Below are positions 5,745 to 6,518 of a stretch of DNA of 6,518 nucleotides, piece by piece (the stretch's first letter is position 1; each line of letters begins with the position of its first letter). The notes beneath the pieces were generated by a model that saw nothing but the letters and a program-made list of their open reading frames with translations, did no database searches and had not been told where the DNA came from. Source of the stretch: Actinomycetota bacterium (GTDB taxonomy: Bacteria; Actinomycetota; Acidimicrobiia; Acidimicrobiales; JAHWLA01). The stretch is from assembly GCA_019347595.1 (NCBI GenBank), contig JAHWLA010000163.1, positions 1 to 6,518 of the forward strand, in the 5' to 3' direction. The translations under genes and the position numbers were made by a program.

Positions 5745-6518
5745 GTGTTGCGCAAGCTGGCAGGCATTGCAGTCGTTGCCATGGTGGCGACCATCGGACA
5801 ACTGGCGGCGCCGGCAGCGCCCGCCCAAGCGACCACGGCCACCCCCGCCTTCGGCGTGCAGTTCCACGCCACCTGGGGCGACTACACCGACGCCCAGCGC
5901 ATCGCCCTCCTCGACAAGCTGGCCGCGGCCAAGATCGGCTGGGTCCGCATCGACATCGGCTGGCGCGCCTGGGAGGAGCACGGCAAGGGCGTCATCAGCC
6001 AGTGGCAGGCCGACATGATGGACCGCATCGTCGCCGCCGCCGAAGCTCGCGGCATCAAGATCCTGGGCACCCTGTGGCACACCCCGGCGTGGGCCAACGG
6101 CAACAAGAGCGCCACCACCCCGCCCGACGACCCGGCCGAGTACGCCCGCTTCGCCCGCTACATCTCCGAGCGCTACCGCGGCCGCATCGCGGCGTGGGAA
6201 GTGTGGAACGAGCCCAACCTCGAGGCCTTCTTCGTGGGCACAGACCCGGTGCGCTACGCGGCGCTGGTGCGGGCCGCCTACCCCGCCTTCAAGGCGGGCG
6301 ACCCCAACGCCCTCGTCGTCGCCGGCAGCGTGTCGCTCAACGACGACGCCTGGCTCAAGCGCATGTACGACGCCGGCGTGTCCGGGTCGTTCGACGTGCT
6401 CTCCACCCACCCCTACCAGGGCCCGGCCGACGCCCCGCCCGAGATCGTCGACGACGGCAACCGCTGGATCCTCGACCACATCGGCGCCGTGCACGCGCTG
6501 ATGGTCGCCCGCGGCGAC
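5745..6518 (+). CDS. Secreted clan GH-A glycoside hydrolase, GH39 (PslG)/GH5-like (3' partial)
   Basis: The gene starts at GTG and stays open to the right edge, giving 258 residues. The N-terminus is a Sec signal peptide: basic MLRK, a hydrophobic stretch to about residue 22, then a likely cleavage after AQA (27-29). The mature part is a TIM-barrel glycosidase. FGVQFHATW (36-44) forms the first strand, GWVRIDIGW a second, and GTLWHTPAWAN (108-118) a substrate-lining loop. WEVWNEPN (151-158) carries the clan GH-A acid/base, E156. STHPYQG (220-226) is a later conserved strand. The catalytic nucleophile Glu would lie beyond the window. The nearest known theme is PslG, a GH39 endoglycosidase in the Pseudomonas Psl matrix locus, which fits the divergent polysaccharide operon. 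Expression is probably set by the c-di-GMP riboswitch in its leader. Exact GH family and substrate are unsure. Confidence 0.88.
   Translation, partial: MLRKLAGIAVVAMVATIGQLAAPAAPAQATTATPAFGVQFHATWGDYTDAQRIALLDKLAAAKIGWVRIDIGWRAWEEHGKGVISQWQADMMDRIVAAAEARGIKILGTLWHTPAWANGNKSATTPPDDPAEYARFARYISERYRGRIAAWEVWNEPNLEAFFVGTDPVRYAALVRAAYPAFKAGDPNALVVAGSVSLNDDAWLKRMYDAGVSGSFDVLSTHPYQGPADAPPEIVDDGNRWILDHIGAVHALMVARGD

Noticed and set aside
4600..6018. Plus-strand 472-residue ORF running through the kinase gene, the riboswitch and into the glycosidase
   Set aside because: It crosses a structured RNA and two real genes in other frames, and its composition is that of an antisense shadow.
1..6518. CRISPR arrays, tRNA or rRNA genes, insertion sequences, attachment sites
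   Set aside because: No regularly spaced direct repeats, tRNA-like cloverleaf, rRNA segments, transposase motifs or terminal inverted repeats were seen on either strand.

Overview
This is a very GC-rich window with strong G/C preference at third codon positions, frequent GTG starts and ATGA/GTGA gene overlaps. It suggests an actinomycete-type bacterium, perhaps an acidimicrobial lineage, but no marker gene fixes the taxon.

Layout: the first 58 bases hold the last codons of a plus-strand gene that enters from the left. From 64 to 5526 everything reads on the minus strand as one tightly packed operon. In transcription order it encodes a Wzz/Wzc-like polysaccharide co-polymerase and tyrosine autokinase (5526-4204), an RraA-family aldolase-like protein (4207-3473), a COG3919-like ATP-grasp carboxylate-amine ligase (3486-2326), a possible 84-residue small protein (2329-2075), a second ATP-grasp enzyme resembling the ATP-grasp region of cyanophycin synthetase (2078-996), and a phytanoyl-CoA-dioxygenase-like Fe(II)/2-oxoglutarate oxygenase with a short C-terminal extra domain (999-64). 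Every junction overlaps by 4 to 14 bases, which implies translational coupling. The operon start has no Shine-Dalgarno but has a TANNNT box six bases upstream, the arrangement of a leaderless transcript.

Divergent from the operon, a plus-strand gene begins at 5745 and runs off the right edge. It encodes a secreted clan GH-A glycoside hydrolase (GH39/PslG-like or GH5-like). Its leader (about 5600-5690) carries a class I cyclic-di-GMP riboswitch (GEMM), followed by a plausible switch that could hide or expose the ribosome binding site.

Together this reads as an exopolysaccharide or cell-envelope locus. A tyrosine autokinase controls polymer assembly or export, and a matrix-type glycosidase answers to c-di-GMP. 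A set of two amide/peptide-bond-forming ligases, an oxygenase and an aldolase-like protein probably makes or attaches an amino-acid-like decoration. That last assignment is inference; the combination is not one I recognise as a described pathway.
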